From: Hyphomonas sp.
GTDB taxonomy: Bacteria; Pseudomonadota; Alphaproteobacteria; Caulobacterales; Hyphomonadaceae
DNA length: 64,000 nt
Assembly: GCA_013791775.1 (NCBI GenBank)
Contig: VMTE01000037.1
Coordinates: 1-64,000 of the forward strand
Reading direction: 5' to 3'
Within the stretch, counting starts at the first letter, position 1, and the number at the start of each line of letters is the position of its first letter. The notes below the pieces were generated by a model. The model was not told where the DNA came from. It ran no database searches and saw only the letters and a program-made list of their open reading frames with translations. Positions 26,375 through 37,246 of this stretch are shown here, piece by piece. Both the position numbers and the translations under genes were made by a program.

Positions 26375-26857
26375 ATGACCCTGCTCGCACGCACCTTCGC
26401 TGTTGTGCTCGCCGGCCTCGGGCTGGTGTTAGCAGCATGTAGTGCGTCCGCAGACAGCCCGAGCGCGGCGTTTGAAAATCATGTCGTCAGCCACACGCCC
26501 ACCGAACGCGCGATTGCGGCCTCCAGCACTTTCTTCAACTGCCGGAATGGCAAGGAAGTCGAGCAGTACTGGTGCTACGCCTGCGAAGTGACGCTGCACG
26601 ATGCCGACAAGGGCGGCCTTGTCGCCTATGCGTCGGACTATGAACACATGCTCGAGCCGTGGGAAGCGGGCGAGGCCTCCCGCATCAGCGTGACGGGCGA
26701 AGTCGGCACCGCGAAATTTGAGAGCGACGCATTCGATGCCGCCTCGGCGCACCGGATTTTCGATGAGGCCAATGCCTGGTGCAAAGGCCGTCGCAAGGGT
26801 TCGTTTCATCTGCTCAAAGATGAAATCGATACGTATTTTTCAGGAGAGGGCGAGTAG
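26375..26857 (+). CDS. Small CxxC lipoprotein of unknown function
   Basis: A 160-residue exported protein with a lipoprotein signal (LVLAAC, Cys22). The mature part has Cys56 (FNCRNGK), a CxxC pair Cys67/Cys70 (YWCYAC) and Cys136 (AWCKGRR), with a polar C-terminus. The ATG begins one base after the NTF2-like gene, and its TAG shares a G with the nuoE GTG start (TAGTG), so expression is tied to complex I. I recognise no family. The four mature cysteines suggest disulfides or metal binding on the periplasmic side of the membrane. Confidence 0.72.
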   Translation: MTLLARTFAVVLAGLGLVLAACSASADSPSAAFENHVVSHTPTERAIAASSTFFNCRNGKEVEQYWCYACEVTLHDADKGGLVAYASDYEHMLEPWEAGEASRISVTGEVGTAKFESDAFDAASAHRIFDEANAWCKGRRKGSFHLLKDEIDTYFSGEGE

Positions 26858-27609
26858 TGGCACTGCGCCGGTTTGACATCGAGGCAGGCGGGCACAGCTT
26901 CGCCTTCAAGCCCGAGACGGAAGAGAAGATCGCGTTCTGGCGCGGCAAGTATCCTGCGGACAAGCAGCGCTCGGCGGTCATTCCGTTGCTGTGGCTGGCG
27001 CAGAAGGACAATGGCGGCTGGCTGTCCGAGCCGGCCATGCGGGTCGTCGCCGACATGCTCGAAATGCCGTATATCCGTGTGTACGAAGTCGCGACTTTCT
27101 ACACGATGTTCCGCCTGCAGCCGGTCGGCAAGTTCCATATCCAGCTGTGCGGCACGACGCCGTGCCAGCTGCGCGGGGCGGAGTCGCTGAAAGAGGTCTG
27201 TACACGGGAGATCGGCAAGGCGATGTACGTCACCGACGACCAGCGCCTGTCCTGGGAAGAGGTCGAGTGCCTGGGTGCCTGCACGAATGCGCCGATGGCC
27301 CAGATCAATGACGACTATTTCGAGGATCTCACGGCAGAATCCTTGGGGCAGATTATCTCGCGGCTTCGCAACGGCGCCGACGTGACGCCCGGCCCGCAGG
27401 TTGACCGCGTGAACAGCGCGCCGGAAGGCGGCACGTCCGTGCTGTCCGATCCGAAATTGTTTGATGGCAGCCGCAACAGCCTTTCCGCCCTGCCGAATCT
27501 GCCGAAGCCGCCGGGGCCGGCGACGCCGGAAGCCACAGGACAACCGGCCGCAGATGCGCCGACCAACACGAAGCGCGAAGAGCCTTCCAGCAAGGACATC
27601 AAGAGCTAA
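26857..27609 (+). CDS. NADH-quinone oxidoreductase subunit E
   Basis: A 250-residue hydrophilic subunit (24-kDa homologue) binding [2Fe-2S] cluster N1a. The ligands are Cys98 and Cys103 (CGTTPC), Cys138 and Cys142 (CLGAC). The conserved domain ends near residue 172; about 78 residues of Pro/Ala/Lys-rich tail follow, making it longer than E. coli NuoE (166). It begins with GTG in a TAGTG overlap with the lipoprotein gene; GGAGAGG lies about eleven bases upstream. Confidence 0.95.
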   Translation: MALRRFDIEAGGHSFAFKPETEEKIAFWRGKYPADKQRSAVIPLLWLAQKDNGGWLSEPAMRVVADMLEMPYIRVYEVATFYTMFRLQPVGKFHIQLCGTTPCQLRGAESLKEVCTREIGKAMYVTDDQRLSWEEVECLGACTNAPMAQINDDYFEDLTAESLGQIISRLRNGADVTPGPQVDRVNSAPEGGTSVLSDPKLFDGSRNSLSALPNLPKPPGPATPEATGQPAADAPTNTKREEPSSKDIKS

Positions 27610-27612
27610 GCC

Positions 27613-28917
27613 ATGCTGCAGGACAAGGACCGGATCTTCACGAATCTCTACGGCATGTACTCGCCGGAGCTGGACGCGGCCCGCAAGCGCGGAGCGTGGC
27701 ACCTGACGAAAGAAATGCTGGACCTGGGACCGGACTGGCTGTGCGACCAGATCAAGGCGTCGGGCTTGCGCGGCCGGGGCGGCGCAGGTTTTCCCACGGG
27801 CCTGAAGTGGACCTTCATGCCGAAGGAAGTGCGCGACCGGCCGCACTATCTTGTCGTTAACGCGGACGAGTCGGAACCTGGCACCTGCAAGGACCGGGAA
27901 ATCATGCGGCATGATCCGCACCTCCTGATCGAAGGCTGCATGGTGGCGAGCCGCGCGATGCGCGCCCACAAGTGCTACGTGTACATTCGCGGCGAATACA
28001 TTGCCGAGCGCCACGCGCTGGAGAAGGCGGTCAAGGAAGCCTACGAGGCGCGCCTGATCGGCCAGAACAACCTGAATGGCTGGGACTTCGATCTCTATGT
28101 CCACCACGGCGCGGGCGCGTATATCTGCGGCGAGGAAACAGCGCTGCTGGAAAGCCTTGAAGGCAAGAAGGGCCAGCCGCGCCTGAAGCCGCCATTCCCG
28201 GCGAATGCCGGCCTTTATGGCTGCCCGACGACGGTGAACAATGTGGAATCGATTGCCGTTGTGCCGACCATCCTGCGCCGGGGCGCGCAATGGTTTGCCG
28301 GCTTCGGCCGCCCGAACAATTCCGGCACGAAGCTGTTCTGCATCTCCGGCCACGTGAACAAGCCGTGCAATGTCGAAGAAGAGATGTCGGTGACGTTCCG
28401 TGAGCTGATCGAAACGCATTGCGGCGGCATTCGCGGCGGGTGGGACAACCTGAAGGCGGTGATCCCCGGTGGTTCGTCGGTGCCGATGGTGCCGGCAGAG
28501 CAGATCATGGACGCCTACATGGACTTCGATACGCTGCGGGACCTCAAGTCCGGTCTCGGCACGGCGGCGGTGATCGTGATGGACAAGCAGACTGATCTGA
28601 TCAAGGCGATCGCGCGGCTTGCGTATTTCTACAAGCACGAGAGCTGCGGCCAATGCACGCCATGCCGGGAAGGCACCGGCTGGATGTGGCGCGTGATGGA
28701 ACGCATGGTGCGCGGCGAAGCCACGCATGACGAGATCGACACGCTGCTGGACGTGACCAAGCAGGTCGAAGGCCACACGATCTGCGCGCTGGGCGATGCG
28801 GCGGCCTGGCCGATCCAGGGCCTGATCCGGCACTTCCGGCATGAGATCGAAGAACGCATCAATCGTTACCGGGCTCCGCGCGCCTTTGTGCAGGGCGCCA
28901 CCGTGGCGGCGGAGTAG
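27613..28917 (+). CDS. NADH-quinone oxidoreductase subunit F
   Basis: A 434-residue subunit (51-kDa homologue) carrying the NADH and FMN sites and cluster N3. The glycine-rich NADH loop [13 protein letters not shown] is at 54-66, the FMN region includes [13 protein letters not shown] and [19 protein letters not shown], and the [4Fe-4S] ligands are Cys345, Cys348, Cys351 and Cys391. It starts three bases after the nuoE stop. Confidence 0.98.
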   Translation: MLQDKDRIFTNLYGMYSPELDAARKRGAWHLTKEMLDLGPDWLCDQIKASGLRGRGGAGFPTGLKWTFMPKEVRDRPHYLVVNADESEPGTCKDREIMRHDPHLLIEGCMVASRAMRAHKCYVYIRGEYIAERHALEKAVKEAYEARLIGQNNLNGWDFDLYVHHGAGAYICGEETALLESLEGKKGQPRLKPPFPANAGLYGCPTTVNNVESIAVVPTILRRGAQWFAGFGRPNNSGTKLFCISGHVNKPCNVEEEMSVTFRELIETHCGGIRGGWDNLKAVIPGGSSVPMVPAEQIMDAYMDFDTLRDLKSGLGTAAVIVMDKQTDLIKAIARLAYFYKHESCGQCTPCREGTGWMWRVMERMVRGEATHDEIDTLLDVTKQVEGHTICALGDAAAWPIQGLIRHFRHEIEERINRYRAPRAFVQGATVAAE

Positions 28918-28921
28918 GGCC

Positions 28922-31012
28922 ATGACCGACAAATTCAAAGTCAATATCGACGGCCAGGAGCTTGAGGTTCCGAAAGCCTACACACTGATGCAGGCATGTG
29001 AGGAAGCGGGCGCCGAGATTCCGCGTTTCTGCTATCACGAACGCCTGTCGGTGGCGGGCAACTGCCGGATGTGCCTCGTCGAGTGGGAAGGCGCGCCGAA
29101 GCCGATTGCCTCCTGCGCGCAGATCGTGGGCGATCTTCGTCCGAACCGGGACGGTTCGCCGCCGGTGATCCGCACCAAGGGCGCGTATGTCGAGAAGGCG
29201 CGCAACGGGGTGATGGAGTTCCTGCTCATCAACCACCCGCTGGACTGCCCGATCTGCGACCAGGGCGGCGAGTGTGACCTGCAGGACCAGGCGGTGGCCT
29301 ATGGCCGCGCGACCAGCCGCTATGACGAAAACAAGCGCGCGGTCGAAGACAAATATATGGGCCCGCTGGTCAAGACGATCATGACTCGCTGCATCCAGTG
29401 CACACGCTGCGTCCGCTTCGTGGCGGAAGTGGCGGGTGTGGAGGAGATCGGCATGATCTCGCGCGGCGAGACGGCTGAAATCACGACCTACCTCGAAAAG
29501 TCGCTGACGTCCGAGCTCTCGGGCAACGTGATTGATCTGTGCCCGGTCGGCGCGCTGACGTCGAAGCCTTACGCTTTCAACGCGCGCCCCTGGGAGCTGC
29601 GCGAGACCTCGTCCGTGGACGTGATGGACGCCATGGGCGCCGCCATCCGCCTCGACGCGAAGGGCGACGCCGTGATGCGCATCCTTCCGGAGACGAATGA
29701 AGAGATCAACGAGGAGTGGCTGTCGGACAAGTCGCGTTTCGTGTGGGACGGTCTCGCGCGCCAGCGGCTTGACCGGCCGTATGTGCGCAAGGATGGCAAG
29801 CTGCTGCCGGTGACATGGCCCGAAGCGCTTGAAGCCACGAAGGAGGCCTTGTCCGCCGGGCCCGACCAGATCGGCGTCGTCGCCGGCGACCTGATCGAAG
29901 TCGAACAGGCCAAGGCGGCGCTCGACTTTTTCCGCGGGCTTGGCGTGAAGAACACTGATTGCCGGCCAGCGGGCGCGCAATACGGCGCGGACGGCGTGCG
30001 CGAACGTTACATCCTGAACCCGACCCTGATGGGCGTGGAAGAGACGGGCGCCTTGCTGCTCGTCGGGACCAACCCGCGCGTTGAAGCGGCTGTCTGGAAC
30101 GCGCGGATCCGCAAGGCCTGGCTTTGGGGTGATCTCAAGGTGGCAGTGATCGGCGAGGCGGTTGACCTGACCTATCCGTATGAACACTTCGGAACCTCGC
30201 CGGACGCCTTGAATTCAGAGGCGGCAGCGGCGTTCCTCAAGGGCGCCCGCAAGCCGATGATCGTTGTGGGTGAAGCGGCGGCGTGCCGCCCGGATGGCGC
30301 GGCCATTCTCGCGGCGGCACAAAAGCTGGCCCAGTACAGCGGCGCCATAGCAGAGGGTTGGGCCGGGTTCGGCATGCTGCACACTGCCGCCGGGCGCGTT
30401 GGCGCGTTGGATGCCGGGTTCGTGCCGGCGGACGGCGGCAAGGCAACCGGTGATATTCTGGGCGGAAGCCTGAAAACGGTGGTCCTGCTGGGCGCGGATG
30501 AAGTCGACCTGTCGGCGCTGGGAGCGGCGAAGGTGGTCTATGTTGGCTCGCACGGGGACGCTGGGGCTTCGCGGGCGGATATCGTGCTGCCGAGCGCTGC
30601 CTATTCCGAGATGAGCGCGACTTACGTGAACACGGAAGGCCGGGTGCAAATGTCCACCCGCGCGGTTCAGCCGAAAGGCGAGGCCCGCGAAGGTTGGGCC
30701 ATTTTCCGGGCCCTTTCGGCCCTGTTCGGCACGCCGCTACCCTATGACACGGCGGACGAGCTCCGCGGCGTCCTGCGGGGCAGAGCGGGCGAGAACACGG
30801 TCTTTTCGGGCCGCGGATATGCGCCGGGTGCCAAGGGCGTTTCAGCGCTGATGTCTGGCCCCGCAGCCCCGGCTGGCGGACCTGGACGCGAGCCCTTCAA
30901 GCGCGCGGTTTCGGACTTTTACCTGACAAACCCGATTGCCCGCGCCTCGCGGACGATGGCCGAGTGTTCAGCGCTGGCGACCAGCCTAGACACCGCAGTA
31001 GCGGCGGAGTAG
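28922..31012 (+). CDS. NADH-quinone oxidoreductase subunit G
   Basis: A 696-residue subunit (75-kDa homologue). The N-terminal part holds a [2Fe-2S] ferredoxin domain (CYHERLSVAGNCRMCLVE), the CDQGGECDLQD region for N4/N5, and CIQCTRCVRF for a further [4Fe-4S] cluster. The remainder is a molybdopterin-oxidoreductase-like domain that is not catalytic in complex I. ATG 28922 lies four bases after the nuoF stop; the longer frame overlapping nuoF is rejected. Confidence 0.97.
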   Translation: MTDKFKVNIDGQELEVPKAYTLMQACEEAGAEIPRFCYHERLSVAGNCRMCLVEWEGAPKPIASCAQIVGDLRPNRDGSPPVIRTKGAYVEKARNGVMEFLLINHPLDCPICDQGGECDLQDQAVAYGRATSRYDENKRAVEDKYMGPLVKTIMTRCIQCTRCVRFVAEVAGVEEIGMISRGETAEITTYLEKSLTSELSGNVIDLCPVGALTSKPYAFNARPWELRETSSVDVMDAMGAAIRLDAKGDAVMRILPETNEEINEEWLSDKSRFVWDGLARQRLDRPYVRKDGKLLPVTWPEALEATKEALSAGPDQIGVVAGDLIEVEQAKAALDFFRGLGVKNTDCRPAGAQYGADGVRERYILNPTLMGVEETGALLLVGTNPRVEAAVWNARIRKAWLWGDLKVAVIGEAVDLTYPYEHFGTSPDALNSEAAAAFLKGARKPMIVVGEAAACRPDGAAILAAAQKLAQYSGAIAEGWAGFGMLHTAAGRVGALDAGFVPADGGKATGDILGGSLKTVVLLGADEVDLSALGAAKVVYVGSHGDAGASRADIVLPSAAYSEMSATYVNTEGRVQMSTRAVQPKGEAREGWAIFRALSALFGTPLPYDTADELRGVLRGRAGENTVFSGRGYAPGAKGVSALMSGPAAPAGGPGREPFKRAVSDFYLTNPIARASRTMAECSALATSLDTAVAAE

Positions 31013-31021
31013 GGCGGCGCC

Positions 31022-32116
31022 ATGAGTAATGCCATCGAGTCTTTGGGTAGCCTCTGGGGACCGCTTCTGGTGCTTGGCCAGATCGGCCTGTTCACCCTCG
31101 TGCTGCTGTTGTCGATTGCATTCCTGCTGCTGCTGGACCGGAAGATCTGGGCCGGCGTGATGATGCGCAAAGGCCCCAACGTCGTGGGCCCGTTCGGACT
31201 GTTTCAGTCGTTTGCGGATTTCGGTAAGTTTCTGCTCAAGGAAATCGTCATTCCGGCCGGGGCGAACAAGTTCGTGTTCATCTTCGCGCCGATCCTGACC
31301 TGTACGCTGGCCTTCACCGCCTGGGCGGCGATTCCGGTCGCGCCGGGCACCGACACCGGCACCACCTGGGTAATTTCGAACCTGAATGTCGGGGTCCTCT
31401 ATCTCTTCGCGATCAGCTCGCTGGGCGTGTACGGCATCATCATGGGCGGCTGGGCGTCGAACTCGAAATACCCGTTCCTGGGCGCGCTGCGCTCGGCGGC
31501 GCAGATGGTGTCCTACGAGGTTTCCATCGGCTTCGTGATTGTCACGGTGGTCCTCCTGGTCGGGTCGATGAACCTCAGCGACATCGTGAACAATCAGGAT
31601 GGCGGCATCCAGAACTGGCACGCGTTCAGCTTCCAGAACTTCCCGCTGATCATCGTGATGATGCCGATGTTCGTGATCTTCTTCATTTCGGCGCTGGCGG
31701 AAACCAACCGGCCGCCGTTTGACCTGCCGGAAGCGGAGTCCGAACTCGTCGCCGGCTATCAGGTCGAATACGGCTCGACGCCCTACCTGCTCTTCATGCT
31801 GGGCGAGTATCTCAACATCGTCCTGATGTGCGCGATGATGACGGTGCTGTTCCTTGGCGGCTGGCATGGCCCGGTCGCGCTCGGCGCCGACGTGACCGCG
31901 AGCCTGCCGCCCTTGCTGCTCAGCCTGGCGGGCCTGTTCTGGTTCATGCTGAAGATCCTCTTCTTCTTCTTCCTGTTCGGCATGGTGAAGGCCATCGTCC
32001 CGCGTTACCGGTATGACCAGCTGATGCGCCTCGGGTGGAAAATCTTTCTCCCGACATCGCTGGCAGCGGTTCTCGTGGTCGCCGGATACGTCACCTATTT
32101 CGGAGTGCAGTCATGA
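31022..32116 (+). CDS. NADH-quinone oxidoreductase subunit H
   Basis: A 364-residue membrane subunit with about eight helices that forms the entrance of the quinone channel. Family signatures include [21 protein letters not shown] near residue 38 and the acidic loop [25 protein letters not shown] near residue 225. It ends in an ATGA overlap with nuoI. Confidence 0.97.
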   Translation: MSNAIESLGSLWGPLLVLGQIGLFTLVLLLSIAFLLLLDRKIWAGVMMRKGPNVVGPFGLFQSFADFGKFLLKEIVIPAGANKFVFIFAPILTCTLAFTAWAAIPVAPGTDTGTTWVISNLNVGVLYLFAISSLGVYGIIMGGWASNSKYPFLGALRSAAQMVSYEVSIGFVIVTVVLLVGSMNLSDIVNNQDGGIQNWHAFSFQNFPLIIVMMPMFVIFFISALAETNRPPFDLPEAESELVAGYQVEYGSTPYLLFMLGEYLNIVLMCAMMTVLFLGGWHGPVALGADVTASLPPLLLSLAGLFWFMLKILFFFFLFGMVKAIVPRYRYDQLMRLGWKIFLPTSLAAVLVVAGYVTYFGVQS

Positions 32117-32598
32117 GCCTCGCGCAGACTCTCCGCGGCGCCCTGCTGACCGATTTCCTCGGCGCCTTCTGGGTTGCCTTGCGGGAAATGTTCCGCCGGA
32201 AGGCGACCGTGAACTATCCGTTCGAGAAGAACCCCCTGTCGCCCCGGTTCCGGGGTGAGCATGCGCTGCGCCGGTATCCGAGCGGCGAAGAGCGCTGCAT
32301 CGCCTGCAAACTCTGCGAAGCGATCTGCCCGGCGCAGGCCATCACGATCGAGGCCGAACCGCGCGAAGACGGCGCCCGCCGCACGACGCGCTACGACATC
32401 GACATGGTGAAGTGCATCTATTGCGGCTTCTGCCAGGAAGCCTGCCCGGTCGACGCGATCGTTGAAGGTCCGAACTTCGAATTTGCAACCGAAACCCGGG
32501 AGGAGCTGTTCTATGACAAGGAACGCCTGCTCGCGAACGGGGATCGTTGGGAACGTCTGATAGCCAAGAATCTTGAGTTGGATGCGCCCTACCGTTAG
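32113..32598 (+). CDS. NADH-quinone oxidoreductase subunit I
   Basis: A 161-residue ferredoxin-like subunit carrying two [4Fe-4S] clusters. Two complete CxxCxxCxxxCP motifs are visible: Cys62-65-68-72 and Cys101-104-107-111. The start at 32113 is fixed by ATGA overlap with nuoH. A 71-bp gap, the largest inside the operon, follows before nuoJ. Confidence 0.97.
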   Translation: MSLAQTLRGALLTDFLGAFWVALREMFRRKATVNYPFEKNPLSPRFRGEHALRRYPSGEERCIACKLCEAICPAQAITIEAEPREDGARRTTRYDIDMVKCIYCGFCQEACPVDAIVEGPNFEFATETREELFYDKERLLANGDRWERLIAKNLELDAPYR

Positions 32599-32669
32599 GG
32601 CGCGCTGAACCTGTAACACAAGCCGGCCGGCGAGGGGCGCCTCCGGAACAATGAAGGGGCGAGAAGGCC

Positions 32670-33263
32670 GTGGCACTGATCGCATTTGGACTGATCGCGG
32701 CAATCGTGATCCTCTCGGCAATGTTCGTCATTGTCGCGCGGAACCCGGTGCATTCGGTGCTGTGGCTCATTCTCGCGTTCTTCTCGTCGGCGGGATTGCT
32801 GGTGCTGATCGGCGCCGAGTTCCTCGCGATGTTGCTGATCGTGGTCTATGTCGGCGCCGTGGCCGTGTTGTTCCTGTTCGTCGTGATGATGCTCGACGTC
32901 GATTTCGTGGAGCTGAAACAGGGAACGCTGCGCTATTGGCCGTTCGCCTTGCTGGTCGGGCTGATCTTTCTCGGCGAGCTGGCGCTGGTCTGGTTGGCGA
33001 GTGATCAGCTCACGTTTGACAGCTTCAATCCGTCGCCCGGCGCGGCCACCAACGCGGAAGCCATCGGCAGCGTGATGTACACGCAGTATCTCCTGCTGTT
33101 CCAGCTGGCGGGCATTGTCCTGCTGGTGGCGATGATCGGGGCAATCGTGCTGACGCTCCGTCACCGCCCGCATGTCAGGCGCCAGGACGTCGGCAAGCAG
33201 ACGGGCCGGCGCCGCGCCGATGCCTTCGAGCTGAAGGACCCGACTCCGGGCCAGGGGGTCTGA
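32670..33263 (+). CDS. NADH-quinone oxidoreductase subunit J
   Basis: A 197-residue membrane subunit with five helices; [13 protein letters not shown] and [21 protein letters not shown] are the typical first and third segments. It begins with GTG at 32670 behind GGGGCGAGAAGG. The hydrophilic C-terminal tail ([12 protein letters not shown]) is typical of alphaproteobacterial NuoJ. Confidence 0.95.
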   Translation: MALIAFGLIAAIVILSAMFVIVARNPVHSVLWLILAFFSSAGLLVLIGAEFLAMLLIVVYVGAVAVLFLFVVMMLDVDFVELKQGTLRYWPFALLVGLIFLGELALVWLASDQLTFDSFNPSPGAATNAEAIGSVMYTQYLLLFQLAGIVLLVAMIGAIVLTLRHRPHVRRQDVGKQTGRRRADAFELKDPTPGQGV

Positions 33264-33267
33264 GCGG

Positions 33268-33576
33268 ATGGAACTGGGTATCATTCATTTTCTGATCGTC
33301 TCCGCCTCGCTGTTCACCATCGGCGTCGTCGGCATCTTCGTGAACCGCAAGAACGTCATCGTCATCCTGATGGCGCTCGAACTGATCCTGTTGTCGGTAA
33401 ACCTCAACCTTGTCGCCTTCTCGGTGTTCACCGGGACGATCCAAGGCCAGATCTTCGCCATGCTTGTGCTGACCGTTGCCGCAGCAGAAGCTGCGGTGGG
33501 GCTGGCCATTCTCGTCGTCTATTTCCGGAACCGGCGCGACATCTCGGTTGAGAATGTCGACCTGATGAAAGGCTGA
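33268..33576 (+). CDS. NADH-quinone oxidoreductase subunit K
   Basis: A 102-residue, three-helix membrane subunit (ND4L homologue). The conserved membrane glutamates are visible in [13 protein letters not shown] and [13 protein letters not shown]. It starts four bases after the nuoJ stop. Confidence 0.96.
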   Translation: MELGIIHFLIVSASLFTIGVVGIFVNRKNVIVILMALELILLSVNLNLVAFSVFTGTIQGQIFAMLVLTVAAAEAAVGLAILVVYFRNRRDISVENVDLMKG

Positions 33577-33584
33577 CCCCCAGT

Positions 33585-35744
33585 ATGCTTCCGGATAGCC
33601 TGCTCATCTACATCGTACTGGCGCCCGGCCTCGTGGCGCTGTCGGGCCTGGTCCACAAGTGGATCGGCGACCGGACGGTCATGGTCCTGACGACTGCCGT
33701 AGTGCTGTCGGCCGGCGCCCTGTCGCTGTACCAGCTGTTTGCCTATGTGGCCGGTCTCGGCGGCGCAGCGGCCGAGCCGTCGCATCATGCCGGTCTGGAT
33801 GCGTACCTCACGGCCGGCGTCGAAGCGGCCGGCACCGAGCTGAAGCAGCACATCATCACGCTGACGCCGTGGATCCACGTGGGCGATTTCCAAGCCAACT
33901 GGGCGATTCGCGTGGATACGCTCTCTATCGTGATGATGGCGGTGATCACCGGTGTCTCCGGGCTCGTGCATCTCTATTCGTGGGGCTACATGAGCGAAGA
34001 TCCGCACAAGGCGCGCTTCTTCGCGTACCTGTCGCTGTTCACGTTCATGATGTTGATGCTGGTCGTTGCGGACAACTTCATCCAGCTGTTTTTCGGCTGG
34101 GAAGGCGTGGGGCTCGCCTCCTACCTGCTTATCGGCTTCTGGTACACCAAGAAGGCGCCGAACGACGCCTCGATCAAGGCGTTCGTCACGAACCGGGTAG
34201 GCGATTTCGGCCTCGCGCTGGGAATCATGGCCGTCTTCTTCATGTTCCGCAGCGTTGAGTTCGCACCGGTACTCGATGCGATCCGCACCAATGCCGTGAT
34301 CACGCCCTATGCCTTCGCCGAAGCGCTTCCGGCGCAGGAGTCGGTGATCGTGTTCTTCGGCGAGCGCGTGTACGCGCTGGAGCTGATCGGCATCCTGCTG
34401 TTCATCGGCGCGATGGGCAAATCGGCCCAGTTCTTCCTGCACGTCTGGTTGCCGGACGCGATGGAAGGCCCGACGCCGGTTTCGGCGCTGATCCACGCGG
34501 CGACCATGGTGACGGCAGGCGTGTATCTCGTCTGTCTCCTGTCGCCGATCTATGAGCACACGTTCTATGCCGCCGGCATGGTCGCGCTGGTCGGCGCCGT
34601 CACGGCGCTGTATGCGGCCACCGTCGGCATGGCGCAGAACGACATCAAGCGCGTGATTGCCTATTCGACCTGTTCGCAGCTGGGTTACATGTTCTTTGCG
34701 GCCGGTATCGGCGCGTATGAAGCGGCGATGTTCCATCTGTTCACGCACGCCTTCTTCAAGGCGCTTCTGTTCCTTGGTGCAGGTTCGGTCATCCATGGCA
34801 TGCACCACGAGCAGGACATGCGGAAGATGGGTGGCCTGGCGAAGTTCATGCCGCTGACCTATGCCGCTATGCTGATCGGCACGATCGCCATCATTGGTCT
34901 CGGGGTGCCGCACACTCTGATCGGCTTCTCCGGCTTCTTCTCGAAGGATGCGATCCTCGAGAGTACCTTCGCGGGCGCCATGGCGAATGTCTCGTTCGCG
35001 CAGTTGGCGTTCTGGTTCGGCCTGGTCGCCGCCTTCCTCACGAGCTTCTACTCCTGGCGCCTCATATACATGACGTTCCACGGACCTGCGCCGCATGCCG
35101 CAGCGGATGATCACCACCACGATCACGCGCACGCCCATGATGCGCACGGTGATCATGTGCATGACCATCACCACACGCCGCACGAGAGCCCCGCCGTGAT
35201 GCTGATCCCGCTGGCGCTGCTCAGCCTTGGGGCAATGTTCGCCGGCGTCTATTTCTACGACGCGTTCGTCGACAGTCAGAACGAAGCATTCTGGGCAGGG
35301 GCGATCTATCGCTCGGCGGAGAACCATGTGCTGCATGGCCGGCACGACGTACCGGAATGGGTGATCTATGCGCCCCTGATTGTCACCATTGGCGGCTTCC
35401 TGATCGCGACGTTCACGTACTACTTCAATCGCGGGATCGGAAAGCGCGTGGCCGAGAGCGGTGGACCGCTGCATGCGTTGTTCTCGAACAAATGGTACTT
35501 TGACGAAATCTACAACGCGACGCTGGTGCGCGGCGCGGCTTTCCTCGGCAACGTGTTCTGGCGCGCCGACAAGAAGGTGATCGACGGTATTGGCCCGGAC
35601 GGCGCGGCGAGCGTCACGAACCTGAGTGCGCGTCTGCTGTCCCGGATGCATTCCGGCTACCTCTATCATTATGCATTTGTGATCATTGGCGCGGCGATCA
35701 CGTTCGGCGCCATCATGTGGCTGCGCGCCGGAGGCGCAAACTGA
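33585..35744 (+). CDS. NADH-quinone oxidoreductase subunit L
   Basis: A 719-residue antiporter-like membrane subunit (ND5 homologue) with about 16 helices including the long lateral C-terminal helix. Motifs include [43 protein letters not shown] and [15 protein letters not shown]. Residues 499-533 form a loop with 15 histidines in 35 residues ([12 protein letters not shown] and following), between helices near the position of a shorter loop in other NuoL proteins. It ends in TGATG overlap with nuoM. Confidence 0.97.
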   Translation: MLPDSLLIYIVLAPGLVALSGLVHKWIGDRTVMVLTTAVVLSAGALSLYQLFAYVAGLGGAAAEPSHHAGLDAYLTAGVEAAGTELKQHIITLTPWIHVGDFQANWAIRVDTLSIVMMAVITGVSGLVHLYSWGYMSEDPHKARFFAYLSLFTFMMLMLVVADNFIQLFFGWEGVGLASYLLIGFWYTKKAPNDASIKAFVTNRVGDFGLALGIMAVFFMFRSVEFAPVLDAIRTNAVITPYAFAEALPAQESVIVFFGERVYALELIGILLFIGAMGKSAQFFLHVWLPDAMEGPTPVSALIHAATMVTAGVYLVCLLSPIYEHTFYAAGMVALVGAVTALYAATVGMAQNDIKRVIAYSTCSQLGYMFFAAGIGAYEAAMFHLFTHAFFKALLFLGAGSVIHGMHHEQDMRKMGGLAKFMPLTYAAMLIGTIAIIGLGVPHTLIGFSGFFSKDAILESTFAGAMANVSFAQLAFWFGLVAAFLTSFYSWRLIYMTFHGPAPHAAADDHHHDHAHAHDAHGDHVHDHHHTPHESPAVMLIPLALLSLGAMFAGVYFYDAFVDSQNEAFWAGAIYRSAENHVLHGRHDVPEWVIYAPLIVTIGGFLIATFTYYFNRGIGKRVAESGGPLHALFSNKWYFDEIYNATLVRGAAFLGNVFWRADKKVIDGIGPDGAASVTNLSARLLSRMHSGYLYHYAFVIIGAAITFGAIMWLRAGGAN

Positions 35745-37243
35745 TGGGCGGTTTTCCGATCCTCACTGTAATGACGTTCCTGCCTTTGGCCGGAGCGTTC
35801 CTGGTCATGCTTGTGCGCTCTGCAACGGCGGGCGGCAAAGGCAACGGCGGCGCCGAAGCGGGCAAGACTGTGCTGCTGGCCGGTGTGATTATCTCTGCTG
35901 CGACATTCGCGGCGTCGGTTGCAGCCTTTGCCACCTTCGACCGCGACCAGGCGGGATATCAGCTCGTCGAGCAATATGCCTGGTACGGACCGATCAGCTT
36001 CAAGCTCGGCGTGGATGGCCTGTCGCTGTCGCTCGTGTTGCTGACGACGTTCCTGACGCCGATCTGCCTGCTGGCCAGCTGGAACTCGATCGAAAAGCGG
36101 GTCACCGAATATGTGATCGCGTTCCTGGTGCTCGAGACATTCATGATCGGCGTATTCGTGTCGCTCGATCTCGTACTGTTCTACATCTTCTTCGAAGCAG
36201 GCCTGATCCCGATGTTCCTCATCGTGGGCATCTGGGGCGGCAAGGACCGTGTGTACGCGGCCTTCAAGTTCTTCCTCTACACCCTCATCGGCTCGCTGCT
36301 GATGCTGGTCGCCATGGTGTACATGATCATCGCGGCAGGCTCGGCGGATTTCGAGGTGCTCGAGAAGTTTACCTTTGACCCGGGCGTCCAGACTTGGCTG
36401 TGGCTGGCCTTTGGCGCGTCGTTCGCGGTAAAGCTGCCGATGTGGCCGGTGCATACCTGGTTGCCCGACGCGCACGTGCAGGCCCCGACGGCGGGTTCGG
36501 TCATTCTTGCCGGCGTCCTGCTGAAGATGGGTGGTTACGGCTTCCTTCGGTTCTCGCTGCCGATGTTTCCGGATGCGAGCGCCTATTTCCAGCCCGCCAT
36601 GTTCGCGCTCGCGGTGATCGCCATCGTATACACGTCGCTGGTGGCCTGGCGGCAGACCGACATGAAGAAGCTGATCGCCTATTCGTCTGTCGCCCACATG
36701 GGCTTCGTGACGCTCGGCATCTTCTCGTTCAACGAGACGGGTGTGCAGGGGGCCATCTTCCAGATGCTCAGCCACGGTATCATCGCCAGCGCGCTCTTCC
36801 TGATCGTGGGGGTCGTCTACGACCGGATGCACACTCGCGAGATCGCCTCGTATGGCGGCCTGGTGAACCGTATGCCGATCTATGCCTCCTTCTTCATGCT
36901 GTTCACGATGGGCAACGTCGGCCTGCCGGGAACCAGCGGCTTCGTGGGCGAACTTCTCACGATGGTGGGCGGCTTCCAGGCCGCAACCTGGGCAGCCGCA
37001 GGGGCCGCGCTCGGCGTGATCTTCTCGGCTGTGTACATGCTGACGCTCTATAGGCGGACGGTATTCGGCGAGATTACCAATCCTGCGCTTGCCGGCATCA
37101 AGGACATGAACCTGATCGAGTGGGTGTGCATTGCGCCGCTGGCCGCATTGACGCTGTTGTTCGGTTTCGCGCCCAACCTGATCTTCAATTTTACCGACAG
37201 TTCGACCCTTCGAATCCTGTCGATGATGGCCGGGGGCCAGTAG
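35744..37243 (+). CDS. NADH-quinone oxidoreductase subunit M
   Basis: A 499-residue antiporter-like proton-pumping subunit (ND4 homologue) with about 14 helices. Signatures include [18 protein letters not shown], the lysine-bearing [27 protein letters not shown] region and [15 protein letters not shown]. The ATG shares its A with the nuoL stop (TGATG), which sets the start at 35744 rather than at the upstream frame start. Confidence 0.97.
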   Translation: MGGFPILTVMTFLPLAGAFLVMLVRSATAGGKGNGGAEAGKTVLLAGVIISAATFAASVAAFATFDRDQAGYQLVEQYAWYGPISFKLGVDGLSLSLVLLTTFLTPICLLASWNSIEKRVTEYVIAFLVLETFMIGVFVSLDLVLFYIFFEAGLIPMFLIVGIWGGKDRVYAAFKFFLYTLIGSLLMLVAMVYMIIAAGSADFEVLEKFTFDPGVQTWLWLAFGASFAVKLPMWPVHTWLPDAHVQAPTAGSVILAGVLLKMGGYGFLRFSLPMFPDASAYFQPAMFALAVIAIVYTSLVAWRQTDMKKLIAYSSVAHMGFVTLGIFSFNETGVQGAIFQMLSHGIIASALFLIVGVVYDRMHTREIASYGGLVNRMPIYASFFMLFTMGNVGLPGTSGFVGELLTMVGGFQAATWAAAGAALGVIFSAVYMLTLYRRTVFGEITNPALAGIKDMNLIEWVCIAPLAALTLLFGFAPNLIFNFTDSSTLRILSMMAGGQ

Positions 37244-37246
37244 GAC

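Noticed and set aside
26806..28944. 712-codon minus-strand frame opposite nuoE and nuoF
   Set aside because: His/Arg/Ala-rich antisense shadow of conserved complex I genes.
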